In this document: positions 5,039-5,070 of the stretch, piece after piece
Layout: each line of letters starts with the position of its first letter
How positions within the stretch are numbered: the first letter of the stretch is position 1
Source of the DNA: Clostridium sp. CAG:632
GTDB taxonomy: Bacteria > Bacillota > Clostridia > Lachnospirales > Lachnospiraceae
Direction: 5' to 3'
NCBI GenBank assembly: GCA_000431515.1
Contig: HF991342.1
Location: 23,843-28,912 of the forward strand
Length of the DNA: 5,070 bases
Position numbers and translations under genes: made by a program
The notes under the pieces: generated by a model
The model's input: only the letters and a program-made list of their open reading frames with translations
Databases searched by the model: none
Told to the model about the DNA's origin: nothing

Positions 5039-5070
5039 GCGGAAGTGTCGGAACTGGCAGACGAGCAAGA
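5039..5070 (+). tRNA. tRNA-Leu, 5' part, cut by the window edge
   Basis: The sequence has the 5' acceptor strand GCGGAAG (5039-5045), T8-G9, a D-arm with stem TCG (5048-5050) pairing with CGA (5062-5064), the invariant GG in the D-loop (5056-5057), and then the start of an anticodon stem (5066-5070). The acceptor strand and D-arm are typical of bacterial leucine tRNAs. The anticodon, long variable arm and 3' half lie beyond the window, so the isoacceptor is unknown. A consensus promoter lies directly upstream. Further tRNAs in the same unit are possible. Confidence 0.85.

Noticed and set aside
1..5070. Mobile element, CRISPR array, phage or defence system
   Set aside because: There are no repeat-spacer arrays, transposase or integrase frames, or target-site duplications. 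All large frames belong to housekeeping families. The partial tRNA at the right edge could be an integration site, but nothing past it is visible.

Overview
The window looks like ordinary chromosome from a low-to-mid GC anaerobic Bacillota, most likely Clostridia of the Lachnospiraceae type. Evidence for this is the consensus sigma-A promoters, strong AAGGAGG-type ribosome binding sites, a ZTP riboswitch, a stand-alone AICAR transformylase paired with an archaeal-type (PurO-like) IMP cyclohydrolase, and the families of the other genes. The taxonomic call is inference from gene content. No mobile element, CRISPR array or foreign-looking segment was seen.

Left part (1-405), minus strand: a 67-residue cold-shock protein gene with a complete transcription unit. 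It has a near-consensus promoter (399-376) and a leader of roughly 120 nt. The leader starts with a long hairpin (365-325) and has two mutually exclusive small hairpins just before the ribosome binding site. A GC-rich terminator stem lies at 1-26.

Centre (473-2635), plus strand: a purine-biosynthesis operon for the last two steps to IMP. A sigma-A promoter (473-501) starts transcription almost at the first base of a ZTP/ZMP riboswitch (510-610). The 3' arm of its last stem is shared with an intrinsic terminator (606-635). When ZMP (AICAR ribotide) accumulates, the aptamer should block the terminator and turn on the PurO-like IMP cyclohydrolase (710-1423) and the AICAR formyltransferase (1457-2635). 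The second enzyme consumes the riboswitch ligand, so the circuit is a substrate-induced feedback loop.

Right part (2659-4954), minus strand: a three-gene unit converging on the purine operon with 23 bp between stop codons. In transcription order it holds a DHH/DHHA1 phosphoesterase (NrnA-like), a four-helix membrane protein resembling the DUF1461/TIGR01906 family (which includes the lipoprotein transacylase Lit), and a hotdog-fold acyl-CoA thioesterase. The first two overlap by 4 nt (ATGA). A candidate stem built from a perfect 10-bp inverted repeat closes the convergent junction.

Right edge (4969-5070), plus strand: a fully consensus promoter (TTGACA-17-TATAAT) drives a tRNA-Leu gene that runs off the window. 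It is back to back with the promoter of the DHH operon.

Most of the window is well-conserved housekeeping sequence. The most interesting material is RNA-level: the riboswitch with an extra hairpin, and the structured cold-shock leader.
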